Notes under the pieces: model-generated | What the model saw: only the letters and a program-made list of their open reading frames with translations | Told to the model about the DNA's origin: nothing | Databases searched by the model: none | Program-made: the position numbers and the translations under genes | Shown here: piece after piece, positions 1 to 12,100 of the stretch | Layout: each line of letters opens with the position of its first letter | How positions within the stretch are numbered: position 1 is the stretch's first letter | Assembly: GCF_030272615.1 (NCBI RefSeq) | Contig: NC_081410.1 | Coordinates: 507,309,942 to 507,373,941, forward strand | DNA from: Cryptomeria japonica | Taxonomy: Eukaryota; Streptophyta; Pinopsida; Cupressales; Cupressaceae | Direction of reading: 5' to 3' | Length of the DNA: 64,000 nt

Positions 1-387
1 CTCCTTAGCAAGCAATTTCAATGCATTTTCACTACTTTTCCACCAAAACTACCTAGTCGTTGCCTTTCAAATATTCAAATTTGTCAACTTTGTAAAAGTG
101 ACATTATTGTATTGTAACCTACTAATCACTAATCATTATTGACTCCAAATAACCTATCAAACTTTCTTAAGACTTAAAAACATTCCTTTTGACCCTAATA
201 CATCTTTTTGGTCCTAGGGTCCTTACCAGGACCCTTAGGACATTTAAACATTACATTATCAAAATCATGGAATAATGTCATTATTGGTTTCAACACATCC
301 CATATAACTTGTTTGTCCTCATAGGCTTCATTCTAAAGTTTTGATGTCTTCAAGTGTTCTTTGGTGCTCCTAGGTGCTCCTACACCA
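1..387 (-). repeat. Chromovirus-type LTR fragment (runs off left edge)
   Basis: Read on the minus strand, this stretch begins at 387 with TGGTGTAGGAGCACC. That matches 14 of 15 bases of the LTR start of element H (TGGTGCAGGAGCACC at 50806) and shares the TGGTG start of element A. The sequence also carries GGACCCTTAGG-like text resembling the H LTR. To the right of 387 the sequence passes straight into zinc-knuckle gag coding of another element, with no polypurine tract, so this is a 5' or solo LTR start rather than a 3' LTR. The far end lies outside the window. The short terminal match is clear; the rest of the alignment is loose and by eye. Confidence 0.45.
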
Positions 388-1058
388 GTATGAAGTTCTC
401 TAAATCTTCTTGCAAATGTTGTGATAAATTGTGTCATAAGTCTGATGTTTGTAGAAATCAACTGGTCAGTCAAAAGAAGTCTTTCACCTTTGAGTGTTAT
501 TTCTATAACTGTCACAAGTATGGACACACTGCTCATGAGTGTAGATCTCGATCTAGCAGCATGTCTAGTACAAGAAGCTTTAATAGACATTACTTTACAT
601 GCAATAAATATGGACACAAAGCTGAAGAATGCATGTTCAAGATAAATTCATCAAGATAACCATCCAAACCGGTTAACCCTAGTAGAAAGAGTAATTAGTT
701 CAATGCCACTTGGTCCACTTGTGGCAATTTTGATCATGGTGCAACAAATTGTAGAATGAGAATGGGTCAGAGAAATAATGCAGGACCATGGAAGACAATT
801 GGTATGGCATATTTCAATTTCCATAAGATTGGTCACTAAGCCAGAGAATGCAGGAGTCGATCCTATAATCGGTCTGAACACAGGAACCAGTTTGGCAAGA
901 AGAAAGGGCCAGATGACTTGAAAGGAAAGAAGATAGTTGAAGAGGTGAGGAATGAAATGAAAAATACTTGGACTAAGAAGAAATAACGAAAAGAAGGAGA
1001 GAATCATTTTGAAACTAAGTCATCATCCACCAGTGATGAGAGTTCCTCTTCAAACTAA
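388..1058 (+). pseudogene. gag: Gag C-terminal part with five zinc knuckles (element D)
   Basis: One reading frame runs from about 390 to a natural-looking stop at 1056-1058, broken by stops at 657, 693, 837 and 984. It encodes a nucleocapsid tail with five zinc-knuckle units, the first three spaced exactly 30 residues apart. The first unit (411-452) is a canonical C-X2-C-X4-H-X4-C. In the next four the first Cys is replaced by Phe, Tyr, Trp and Tyr. The tail is basic, then Ser/Asp/Glu rich. Zinc-knuckle Gag binds retroelement RNA and packages it in virus-like particles. The N-terminal capsid part is missing, apparently displaced by the LTR fragment on the left. No protease or polymerase follows. 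Assignment to D rests on strand and position only. Confidence 0.6.
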
Positions 1059-1531
1059 GCATACCAATGCTCAAGGGGAACACATATGGTAAGATCATTA
1101 TTGAATCCCTTCAACCAATATGAGGTTATGTCTATCTGCATATTTTAGATGCATAAAAAGTTTTTTTAAAGCTCTTATTTAGTAAATGTTTTGACGGTTA
1201 GTGTAAATGTTGTTTGTGTATCGATATCGGTAACAAGCAACTGATAATAAGTAAATCGGTGTACCTTAAGTTGTAAATTTTCAAAATTGTACAAACTAGC
1301 TGTTCTATTGAAACACCGATAAACCTTAACGAATAAATAAAGAAATGACAATACATTTCATTTACCTTTATTTCTTGTGAACATTCTTGAGCTCTTGTGC
1401 AACCTAGGGTGATCGAAATCTTGCTAGTGCTATTTGTGTGAAGTGATCAAGTAGTGTGATAGTGGTGATTGGCAACCCTAGAGGAGAAGGTATTCAAACC
1501 CTATCTTTGAAAAATTTGTTTGAAGTTCATC
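1059..1531 (+). other. Non-coding leader between gag and second ORF of D
   Basis: About 470 bases with no reading frame of note. The stretch is AT-rich and ends 12 bases after a run of T/G-rich leader before the ATG at 1532. I see no LTR end and no TGG-type primer site here, so D's 5' LTR is not in this interval. It could be an untranslated spacer or an intron preceding the second ORF, but I cannot pick convincing splice sites. Confidence 0.4.
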
Positions 1532-3029
1532 ATGGTAGATTATGTGTCGACTCTTGTGTTGGTTGAAGCAATTAAAGAACCACAACCCGAGTTCAAGTTG
1601 CATCCTATGAAGGATGGAGAGATCGACATGAATGGTGCTCTATCATCTGTGCCCTCCAGTGTATTACTGGTTGAAGATATTCACTCCTTCATCCATTGCA
1701 AGATTGAAGAACTTGGAGATAAATTCATTTGAAATGAATTCAAAGGTTTATGTGATCATGATCTGTTGAAGGCAAAAAATTTACATCTGAAGACCAAGGG
1801 TTTGTCTAATATTGTTGATTTTCCGAATCAATTTCATGTTGATTGGGTCAGGTATGTGCTAAGAAGAGTGCATGATCAATTTCTATGGTTGGAAGCTGAA
1901 ACACCAATTAAAATCACAAAGGATGTGATCCAAAGAGTAACAGGGTTTAGTGCAATTAGTGAAGAACTAACCCTAAGGACAATATCAACCAGTGAATTCA
2001 CTTGGTTAAATCAATCCCAATGTGATAGGAGAGCAATGGCAATCACTCACATTGAGGGCACAAAAGTGAAGTTTTCTTCTGTAGTGATGCGATACAAGAT
2101 TTAACAATCAAGCCACATGAACAATGTGGCAAGCGGTGCTATCCATGCAGCTTATCGAATAATCATGGAGGATGCTACATATGATATATGTGAGACAATC
2201 ATAATTCAGTTCCTGGTGAACATGGATCAAATTAAGGACAAGAAACAGTCATTCAATTATGGTTCATTACTGGTATGTATATTCTTCTATGTGCAAAATT
2301 TATTTCCAGATAAGGGCAATGCAGTGTGGTCTGAAGATAAACTTATCATGGTTCAGATAGGTGAAATGATTAGATATTTAGGTGATAAGTTTGGAGAAAA
2401 AATGTGGGGTTATTTTAAACAATTCCAAACTAGAATGCATAAAAGAGAGAGAATCCCAACTGATATAGTTAAAAAATACAAGGACACCATTTATTTTCTT
2501 TTTGATACTGATTGTTGCATTATTCAAGTTGTTTAACCTAGAACCTTTTGGGTACCCGCTATGGGTTATGAGGTCGAGGAAGACATTACTAAAGTATATG
2601 CAAACATGTTACTGTCTAAACTGGTAGACAAAAAAGCAAAGAGATTTGGAACTTGTGAGGAGGCAAGCTCCAAAATCAAAAGGGAACTAAAGGAGCCTAT
2701 CATACAAAAGAGAGTAAGGAAAATGATTGACACATTAGACAAGAAGTATGGAGGTGAAGCATCTGGTGCCACTACTTCCATTAGTACAAGTGAACAAATA
2801 GGGGCCAAATCAAACAAAGATGAAGAACAAATGGGAGAAAAGAAGAAAATGTCAAAGGCATTTAACCTAAGGGTACTGCATCCAGCAAGCCAACAACATA
2901 CACAAAAGTAAAGGACTCAGATACTCCCACATCTTCCCCAGGTAAAGGTGGACTGGTACGAGTGACATATGCAAGAAACAAAAAGAGTGAAGGGACAGTT
3001 GACACAGAGGCTAAAAAGAAGCCCAAGAA
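1532..3029 (+). pseudogene. Long second ORF of element D, N-terminal part
   Basis: From ATG 1532 one frame stays open through about 2865, apart from stops ending at 1732, 2104 and 2536. A single frameshift near 2866 then carries it to 3029. It encodes a globular region with alternating hydrophobic and charged segments (for example residues around IQRVTGFSAISEE) and then a Lys/Glu-rich linker. I recognise no polymerase, protease, integrase or zinc finger in it. Element A interrupts it at 3030; the same coding phase resumes at 30266 once A is removed. The layout resembles the ORF carried in the LTRs of element B: similar total length, globular N-terminus, charged linker and coiled-coil C-terminus. 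That homology is inference. Function is unknown. Confidence 0.6.
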
Positions 3030-4571
3030 TGGTGTAGTGGACTGTAGCAAATTATTGTCTTTGGTTGTGTAGTTTCATGTTCGTAATAAAGATGAGTCCA
3101 AGGGACCATTAATGATATGTATAGATCCACTTGTGTGGTCAAGGAACTTCTAGGTGCCAATATGAACCTAAGTTCACTTAGTCCACTTGGATTTGCATTG
3201 ATTCTTAGTACCTTGTGTCATAGGATAGCCTAAGACATTTTTTTTTGTTGTTTGAAGTGTTCTACATCTCACCAAATGCCTAAGAGATGGTTAGCTTAGT
3301 TTAGAGTCTTAATAATCAAAATTGGAAAAGTTTCTCTTGACAACAAAATGTGTTATGACAACTTTTGGTCCGGGAGGTTGCAACTTGAAAACCAATAGTC
3401 TTAACTATTGAAAAATCAGTTAACCTAGTTGGAATAGATGTATTTAGCCCCAATCAACCTCTAGTCACTTGGTTGGTGATTTGATGTACGGATTGACCAC
3501 TTTTGTGAAGGAATTAAACAGATTTTATGAGCATTTGTGAGTGGTACAGGGTTGTACGGATTGGTGGATCAAATCAAGTGTCATGTTTCCATAGTGCTCT
3601 AAGTTTATGTTCATTTACACTTGGTTTGACTTCATTTTGTTTTGATTTGAGTGAGATATTGCCATTTTGTAGTCACTAGTTTGGAAACCTTGACTTTCCT
3701 GGGTTTGAAGACATTTTTGGCTCTAACTTGCAATCCCCTTGTAGGATGCCTATGGACTTCTAGGGTTTGCAAGTTCAGAGTATGTACTAATAGATTCCAA
3801 AGTTACAAGCTTGACTCAGGAGATCTAAGGGTCCAATGAATTGACCCTAGGTTGAATATCTCCATGTATTCAACCAGATTTGTGAGGGTTGGTAGGGAAG
3901 ATGCAAAGAAAAACCTATAAGGCTTGGTGAGTGAGTTATTTGTGGTGAAGTAATTTGGTCAAGACTTCCTAACCAGGTTTTGCAAACCTAGGTACCCATC
4001 TTTGCTCCTTTCCAAGTGCTCCACACCTAATTTGGCCAATTAGGTCTGTGAGCCTTATGTTGGATCAAGGGTGCAGGAGTAGATTGGAGACCTATTCATT
4101 TGGGATTGGATACAACTTGATAGAGGGTATTGGAAACCATAAATTGTTTTCTAAGTCCTTTGGAAGAAAATTAAGTTACTGCCCTAAAACCGGTTTCAAA
4201 ATCCTAATTAGGAATTAGGCCTAATAGTGCATTTTGGTATTGTGTGAGTTGGAGGAACCAAAAAATTGTTGAATCTTGGTCCTTGTATGTCTCTTTAATT
4301 TTTCCAAGTGTTGATTGGAGTCAAGGAGTTGAGTTGGGTTCATTTCTCAATTTGTGCCTTGTTTAGAGACTTGGTCCCTAAAACTCATTTTGTGATAACA
4401 CTGTCTGACCCATAGGGATTGGGTGAAGTCTTGTGAGGGCTTGAAGGGTGATTGGAAGTGAGTCCTTATACCCATAGGAGGTGTGGATAAGGTTGGCCAA
4501 GTTGGAGGATCCACCTTGTAAGTCTTATAGACTTGGGTCCCATTCTAACACTTCTTGTAGTGCACTCTGCA
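3030..4571 (+). repeat. 5' LTR of element A
   Basis: The LTR is 1,542 bp. It begins TGGTGTAGTGGAC and ends ...CTCTGCA just before the primer site. It aligns over most of its length with 28821-30265, with scattered substitutions and small indels. The last 0.1 kb (from about 4470) has no partner in the truncated right copy. A few short open frames inside are chance frames of the repeat. It would supply the promoter and polyadenylation signals of A, though I cannot place a TATA box with confidence. Confidence 0.9.
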
Positions 4572-4576
4572 TCAAG

Positions 4577-4588
4577 TTGTATCAGAGC
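4577..4588 (+). other. Primer binding site of A (initiator Met tRNA type)
   Basis: TTGTATCAGAGC starts 5 bases after the LTR end and differs by one base from TGGTATCAGAGC, the usual complement of plant initiator Met tRNA. It would prime minus-strand DNA synthesis. Confidence 0.75.
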
Positions 4589-4612
4589 ACATAAGCTCTT
4601 GGGAAGAGGAAA

Positions 4613-5560
4613 ATGTCAGAGCATAATGGCATTCAATAAGGGGAGATACCCCTAAGGGTAACCAATGTAGAGTTAGTCAAGCTTGTGAGGGAGCAATATG
4701 CCAAACACAAGAAGATGGAGAAAGAGATAGCCAAGTTGAAGAACTTGCAGACAAGTGGACTTGGTGATGAAGATTTTGGCTCAGAGGATGAAGAAACCCC
4801 ACCCCTTGCAAGGATGGGGATGCCATATGATTAGAGATCAATCCTTGAAGCTTTGGAAAGGGTTGGTAGGAGAGACAACAAACCTAATTTACCAATGTTT
4901 GTTGGAAAAATGGACTATGAGGAATGTATGGACTGGATAGAGGCCCTGGAAAATCATTTTGAATGCGATGGCATTCCTGCACACCTGAGGGTCAAGATTA
5001 CCAAGTAAAAAATGAAAGGCCTGACATTGAGTTGGTGGAATCATGTGCAGTATGAGAGGGTAGAGAAGTCAAAGGATCCAATAACATCATGGAAGAAGAT
5101 GTTGAGGGTGGTCAAACAACAGTTTGTACCTATGAATTATGAAGTGACCCTACATAAAAGGTTGCAGAACTTGAAACAAAGAGACCTTGATGTTAGTTCT
5201 TACACTGATGAGTTCCATAAGATCACTATGAAGGCTAAGCTGTGTGAAAATTAAAGCCAAAAGATTGCAAGATATTTGAATGCGCTCAAGTACAACATAT
5301 AGGATGAACTAAGCCTGTTGAATCCCCAAAATGTGCATCAGTGCTCTCAAATGGATATGAAGATTGAAGAGATATTTAGGAGAAAAGGAGAACAGAACAA
5401 AGGAAGAGGGAATAACTTCAGAGGAAGAGGAAGGTTCGAAGGAAGGGGGTCATCACCAAGGCCTCAAGGAGAACCAAATCAACAAGAACCTGACAAAGAA
5501 GCCAATGTGAGGAACAATATCAAAGGAGGTGGAGGAAACAATAGAGGAAGGACATGACGT
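4613..5560 (+). pseudogene. gag: Gag of element A
   Basis: The ATG at 4613, 42 bases after the LTR, opens a frame that runs to 5557 with in-frame stops, including one after eight codons and others near 4831, 5006, 5252 and 5300. It shows a short coiled-coil-like Lys/Glu segment (4670-4750), the capsid-type segment with WWN and W..M motifs (about 4900-5250) typical of Retrotrans_gag, and an Arg/Gly-rich nucleic-acid-binding stretch (5390-5480). A frameshift near 5560 separates it from the zinc knuckle. Gag forms the particle in which reverse transcription takes place. It is non-functional as it stands. Confidence 0.8.
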
Positions 5561-5571
5561 AGGACACACAT

Positions 5572-6108
5572 GTGTTCACTAGAAGATGCTTCTCTTGCAA
5601 CCAAGTTGGTCACCAATCCTTTAGGTGTCCAAGCAAGGCAGGTGCAAGAACAAGTACCCAAGGAGGTGACAGAAGGGTACAACTTGCTCAGGAAGAGGAT
5701 TACCAAAGCATGACATCATACCACACAAGAACTTCTAGACTTGTAGAACTAGAACAAGGAGAGTGCATCATGTTTAATAGAACACTCTTGAAGGTGCCAC
5801 TTCATAAGGAGCCCCCACAAAGGAAGAAACTATTCAGGACACACTGCAAGGTAAATGGTAAAGTTTGTAAAGTTATTGTTGACTTTAGTTCCACAGAGAA
5901 CTTAGTTTCAGTTGAGATGATAAATGAGCTTGGTTTGAAAAGGATACCCCATCCAAACCCCTATATGGTGTCTTCACTAAGTAAGGATCAGCAGACCCTA
6001 GTATATGAACAATGTTGGTTAGATTTCCAAATAGGGGAATACAAGAATAAGGTTTTGTGTGAAGTTGTTGATATGGATGCATGCCATCTCCTTTTAAGGA
6101 GACCTTGA
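5572..6108 (+). pseudogene. Zinc knuckle and aspartic protease of element A
   Basis: The frame starts with an intact C-X2-C-X4-H-X4-C knuckle (CFSCNQVGHQSFRC) and continues into a retropepsin-like domain. The protease active site reads DFSSTEN where the family has D-S/T-G-S/A, so the Asp is kept but the Gly is lost. The usual LLGRPW end motif reads LLRRP. The protease would cut the Gag-Pol precursor. The same frame continues without a shift through RT, RNase H and the first part of integrase, so one Pol polyprotein is implied. Confidence 0.8.
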
Positions 6109-7240
6109 CAATATAATGTTGATTCTCAACATGAAGGGAAGAGGAATGTCTACACCTTAACTAAGAATGGAGAGAATTTTACCATGACACCCTTACCAGA
6201 TGGTGATAAGGATAGGACTTTGTCAAATAATATGATGCTAGTAGGGGAGAAGGAGTTCTTGAAAGTCCTTAAGGAGAAGGATACACCATGTTTTGCCATC
6301 ATTGTGAAGACAAAAACAGAGATCAAAAAAGAGCCTAAGCCATTGAGGAGTGTTGGTCCAAAAGATGTGCAAGAATTTTTGAGTAGGTATGAATGAATAG
6401 TAGAAAATGAGAGTACAGACACCTTACCACCAATGAGGGAGATCAATCATTATATAGACCTCATCCTTGGCTCTACTTTACCTAATAAAGCTACTTACAA
6501 ACTGACCCCTGAATAAAATGCAGAGGTTGCAAGATAGATTCAAAGCCTATTGGAGAAAGGTTTCATAAGGAAGAGCATCAGCCCTTGTGTTGTCCCAATA
6601 GTGCTAACCCCTAAAAAGGAGGGTGCATGGAGGTTATGTACTAACTCTAGAGCCATTAATGGGATAACCATTAGATATAGGTTTCCTATGCCAAGAATGG
6701 AGGATCTCATGGATTGCCTAGGGAATGCAAGGTACTATTCAAAGATTGACTTGAAAAGTGGATACCATCATAATAGGATCAGAGAGGGAGATGAGTGGAA
6801 GACTGCCTTCAAGACAAATGAAGGGTTGTTTGAATGGGTTGTGATGCCCTTTGGCCTCTCCAATGCTCCTAGCACATTTATGAGGTTAATGAATGAAGTT
6901 CTTAAACCTTTCATAAATCATTTCATTGTAGTCTATCTAGATGATATTTTGGTCTTTATCAAGGATAAGGAGGAACATTTGAGGCATCTTGAAATGGTAC
7001 TAAAGAAACTTCATGAATAACGGTTAAAGGTCAATTTGGACAAGTGTGTGTTTTTGCAGGAAGAGCTGATATTTATTTGGTTTGTCATCTCCAAGGGCAA
7101 TCTAAAGATGGAACCCTCCAAAGTTGAAGCCATATTAAATTGGCCTACTCCAAAATCTGTCGATGACGTAAAAATTTTTCATGGACTTTATAGTTTCTAT
7201 AGAAAGTTTATAGACAATTTCAGTGGAATTGGTGCACTTA
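6109..7240 (+). pseudogene. pol: Reverse transcriptase of element A
   Basis: This continues the Pol frame with stops near 6394, 6514, 6535 and 7018. The region from about 6550 has the classic gypsy RT blocks: the [11 protein letters not shown] finger, the [10 protein letters not shown] block with the first catalytic Asp, [14 protein letters not shown], and an intact YLDD box at 6934-6945. The thumb follows to about 7240. It copies the element RNA into DNA inside the particle. The linker 6109-6540 joins protease to RT. The catalytic residues survive but the stops make the gene non-functional. Confidence 0.9.
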
Positions 7241-7812
7241 TGATTGGCACTATCAAGGGAGGAAGGAAGTATCAATTTGTTTGGACTGATGATGCAAATA
7301 GGTCCTTTGAATACTTGAAAACAAGGGTAGCACAACAACCTATCGTAATACTTCCTGATTTCCACAAAGTCTTCACTATAGAATGTGATGCTTGTAAGAG
7401 GAATATTGGTGGTGTTTTAAGTCAAGAGGGTAGGCTTGTGGCCTTTTTCAGTGAAAAAATTAATGAAGCAAAGCATAAATACTCTACTTATGATCTAGAA
7501 ATGTATGAAATAGTTCAATCCCTTAAGAAGTGGAGGCATTACTTATTACCTAAGGAGTTTGTTGTTTATACTGACAACCAAGCCTTGATTTTTTTGAACA
7601 GGTAGGAGAAATTGAACCACAGACACATCAAATGGATGGAGTACCTACAAGAATTCACCTTTTCTATCAAACACAAGAAAGGTGTGGCCAACAAGGTAGC
7701 TTATGCCTTGAGTAGGAGGAATCTAGCCATTCAAGAAGTTCAGCTGGAAAGTGTAGGTGTCTCAGCCTTGAAAGGCATGTATTCCAATGATGAAAATTTC
7801 CAAGAGGCTTAA
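7241..7812 (+). pseudogene. RNase H of element A
   Basis: Same frame as the RT. The gypsy RNase H core is visible: ECDA (first Asp), YDLEMYEIVQSLKKW (Glu) and YTDNQAL (second Asp). The last acidic residue in ANKVAYALSR is Tyr where the family has Asp (ANKVADALSR). One in-frame stop lies near 7603. The enzyme removes the RNA strand during reverse transcription. The tail 7700-7812 leads towards integrase. Confidence 0.85.
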
Positions 7813-8067
7813 CAAGTTATTTTGGAACTAGGATAGAGGTATCATACTGATTTTGTAGAATATATCATCCAAGAAGGTCTATTCTTCAAAGGTAGCCAAC
7901 TATGTATTCCTCAGTGTTCAATGAGGGAGAATCTTGTGAGAGAAAAAAATTGTGGAAGCTTATCTAGTCACTTTGGTCTTGATAAGGCCTTGGAGTTAGT
8001 GAGAAGGTTCTACTTTTGGCCAAGCATGTAATAGGATGTCAGAAAGTTTGTAGAAAGTTGTTTGATC
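7813..8067 (+). pseudogene. Integrase N-terminal part of element A (interrupted)
   Basis: Pol frame after a stop near 7810. It carries the start of the HHCC zinc-binding domain: a His pair region (SSHFGLDKALELVRRFYFWP) and the first Cys (ESC). The sequence breaks at 8067, inside the C-X2-C pair, where element B begins. The second Cys lies at 27638, after B. Removing 8068-27634 keeps the phase exactly. Confidence 0.85.
8063..8067. repeat. Target site duplication of B, left copy
   Basis: TGATC directly left of the TGTTG start of B; the same five bases follow B at 27630-27634. Five bases is the usual Ty3/gypsy duplication. Confidence 0.9.
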
Positions 8068-9157
8068 TGTTGTTCTCGATTTCTGATTTTCTTATCTCTT
8101 CTACAAGAATTTTCAAGCCTCTGTCGCATAGGGGGAGAAAAACAAGAAAATAGAAGTCTAAGACAACATACAACAAGATCTATACAAAAACCTTCTACAC
8201 TTCAAGATTATATCAAGCTTAGGTAGGTATACCTTTTGTGAATACTTTTCACAATTATGATAGAAAATTGACAGAAAACCAGTGCCAACTTTTGCAAAAC
8301 CTATCACCTTATACATAACCGAACATAAAGGAAAAATTCATATTCATTTTCAATTGATCTCTAAGAACATCATAAAACTCAATAAGCTATATTAGTGCCT
8401 TATTCGGGCTTCAGAGTCACCTAGAACCAAATAAGAATTCTCAGTATGAAACTCACAAACACATCATTACATTGACTTCATAAAATCTATACATGCCTTA
8501 CATATATAAACTTTCACCTTATACTAGACCTGACCATCAAATTCAAGTAGAATTATTGATTACCAATAAGAAGAGTTAAGTGTATTTAATTTCCTTTCAT
8601 GAGAAAAAAACCTAAAACATTCTTGCAAATTTCCTTGGAACTCATTCAATTAAACAATCCTAAATTATCTAATCAAATGAATAAATCAATCACACATACA
8701 AGAAGACAAACATGAGTCAAGGCTCAAAATGTTCTGATTTGTATATTAGTGTCCTTCATTAAAATATTACATAACTCAAAATGATTTCCAGAATATCAGA
8801 AAACCCTAGATATATTTTGATAGAGTTTCTTTACAAATTCTTGTGATGATTTCCTCAATAGTCCTGCTATCCATTTATAGAAATATGGATGCAACAAGCT
8901 TCAAACTTTCCTAGGAAATCATGTTATAACCATAATTCCCTCTCAAAAGAGGGTTACAATTCTTGCTAAAAGAAATAGGAAGAAAAACCAATTAGTTAAC
9001 CAGCTAGATAGAGGCCAAAAGACTTCTCAATATTCACAGGTCGAGTGCTAGTTGTCTTTAATTCCTCAAAAATATGATTATCCTAAAACAAGCAGTTATA
9101 AGAGCTAACCACTTCCAACCTTCCCGAGGTTCGTTACAATGCTGCAACATTAATTGA

Positions 9158-12100
9158 TTATTCTTGAGCTTCTGCTTCTGTCATCACATACTTATCCTTC
9201 CATTCTTTGAACACATCATCACTAGGCCAAGAGAATCTGACAATTTTCTTTTTCAACTTATTTAATCTTTTCCAAGTGTTCCTTAACTGCTTAACTTATG
9301 TCTCCAAAAACCCATAATGTGACTTCATATTTTCAATTTATTCAATTGTTCAAATGAATAAAGATGTATCATCTGAATTGATGACATCATTTATCTATTT
9401 TGACAATTTATGGCCTAACTCACCAAGCCATACTTCTTCATCTTTTAACTTGCATGTGCTAGAAAAACCTCCAAGAAATAATTCAAACTTTTGGTTAGCA
9501 TACTCCTTCCTATACAGGTTTTCTTTTCTCTCTAGACTAGCTCTTTCCTCTACCAACCTGGACATACCTTTCACAAACTCACAAGTGGATGTAATAGTGG
9601 CATCAACATCTATCTCTTCATGGGATGAACACATAAATTCCAAGTCTGCTTCCCTAGCCATCAATTTATTTTAAATTTGCTCCAGAATAGCCTTGTCCTC
9701 CTTTAAATCAGTCAACATGCTCAAAAATCTTTTCATATATATATACACAATAGAAGCCCCTATTGTGTCAGCAAATTTCAAAATTGTCCCCCTGACCTTC
9801 TCCTCATATTTACTTGCAAACATTGCCTCAGTAGATTGGAAACTTATAGTCATAGGGGAAAGGGAAAATTCAATGATTGGAATAGTAGATGGAGGCCTGG
9901 CTGGAGAGGAGGAAATCATCAGGGTAGAAGATTCACATTTATGATATTGCCCTGCTATTTGATTCTTCGATTTTACAATTGTACTATCCTTTTGAGCTAT
10001 TTCAATTTTGGCTTCATTATAGGCTTTTAAAATTAACTCCAACTTTAACTGGAGATCAGCCTTTTCCTTGGCCTCTTTCTTAGCTACAACCATATTTTTA
10101 TTTTGCAGATTCCAAAATTGTACTAGCAGTCTCCACCACCCCTGTGTCCTTCACTCTTTTCACAATCATGCATCCAAGATAGCTAGACTCTGAGGAGTCT
10201 TTCCTCTTTTTCCTCTCCTCCCTTCTTAGTGACCACATGACTAAAGTAGCATGATCAATACTATAGGTCACTCCCTCTAGGGGCTTTGTTTCCTTACTGC
10301 TTCAAGCACTAATGCATCTGCTATGTCCCATTCAGAGAGAATCAAGACTCCAGCTTCTACAATAAACTTCCTTCCTTGCTTTGGGGTAATAGTCCCAAAT
10401 TCCATGAACATTTCTTGGTTTATATCTACCTCAACTATAGATGTATCTTTGTGAGGACATTCATTTTTCCTTTTCTCACATCTTGCCATAAACTAGTCTA
10501 TATTTTTTCTCCAAACAAAGTGCCAAAAGGACCCTGTTTTGACAAAACTATCATCTACTGGAAACTCCTCATTGGCCTGCTTAATGATGGGGTCCAGTTC
10601 TTTACCTATAAATTCCTCTATAGCTAAGTCCATTTGGGCACTTGCTGGTTCTACAAGCATTCCTTCTTACAACTCCTCATAAGTAAGAGCAATTTCCCCA
10701 AGACTTCCTAATTGCAACAGTTGCTCTGCTGCTACATGTTCATCTCCTACATGTGTTGAGGATTGGGAAGGAGAAGAAAAGGGCTCATCTGTCTCCACTT
10801 TTGCCCCTATTTTCTACATTTTAGGGGAATCTGGAATCTCAACCACATATTCTAATGCCCTTTTTCCTTTTCAATTAGAAGGCTCCATCCTTAATGGCAT
10901 TAGTACACTGTACGTTGATCTTTTTTGCACTATATATTTTCCCAGAGAGATCATCTTGGTATAGGAAGGGTTGGCTAAAACTAGTTTGGCCTTTTCAGGA
11001 TTGGCTTTCATCACAACCTTCTTCTTGTCCTTCATGGTTTTCATTAAATCTTCAAAATAATCTACCAAAAACTTAATCTTTTCCTAAAAAGGATGAAAAC
11101 TAACCAGAGGATCATAACCGCTGTCAAAATAGTGAATGAAATCCAAAGTTTTCTTAAAGGGTATCCATTTTTCCTTCCTAACTTCTTGTTCAGCTAAATT
11201 GAACTCATTCCTTATTAAATCCTCAGGGAAGTGAAACTGGTGTGCTTTACCTTTACATATGGCCCTCTTCTTAAACATACCATTAAAGATATCCTTAGGA
11301 TCAACAAACCTTACCACCACAGTAGACAACCTGTATGGCTGAAAGAAATCATAAAATTGTGTCCAACCACCTTTGGTGATTACAAACTGATGTGCTACGG
11401 TAACAGTTGGGAAAATTGTTCCTTTCCCTCTATTTATCAATTCTACTTCTTGCAAACCTCCAATTTTCCTCAAGATCTCAGCAATTCCTATCTTCAATGG
11501 GACTTGATAGGGGAGCAAATATGGAGTTCCTCTAAAACCATAAACTCTGAATACAATAGAGACAGGGTACAAATATATATCACGCTAGTTGTGCACAATT
11601 TTTGATGTCTTGAGAAAATTCTTTAGGCCTAAGGAACTCAAGGAGAGTTTTAGGAATCCTAGGGTTCTATGGGAATAAGAGGATTCTAAGCCTAGATTCA
11701 AAACATCTATCAAACTTTAAGTAACTTGCATCTTCTCTATCCCAAGACATAATTGTGCTCCATAATTGAACAGGCATCTCCTCTCCATCCTTTTCCTTGA
11801 GCACGTCCATTTCATTAGAAAAATATTCAGCACCTTTGAATAAAAACATGTGCATAAGGAGAGAATATCATACAAAAGGACTATCCACCTTAGCATTCTT
11901 TATCCCTATCAACCCCTCATGAATGAAATCAATGAGATAAGGTGCAAAATCAAAAGTCACTACTAGAGATGAGTTCAAAATATGTGCTATCATGAGCATA
12001 TAGTGGGTTGACATAGTAATTTCCGCATCTTCACCAAGAATCTGACATAAGTACCAATACATTCCTTTAGCCCTCAAAGTAAATAGGTTTAATGAGACGA

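Noticed and set aside
3651-3839. Short ORF in A's LTR, with a similar one at 29483-29713
   Set aside because: Non-coding LTR sequence; the two frames differ by indels.
11231-11605. Plus-strand ORFs over the B LTR ORF (also 24561-25049)
   Set aside because: Shadows of the minus-strand LTR ORF. The minus frame is longer and matches between the copies.
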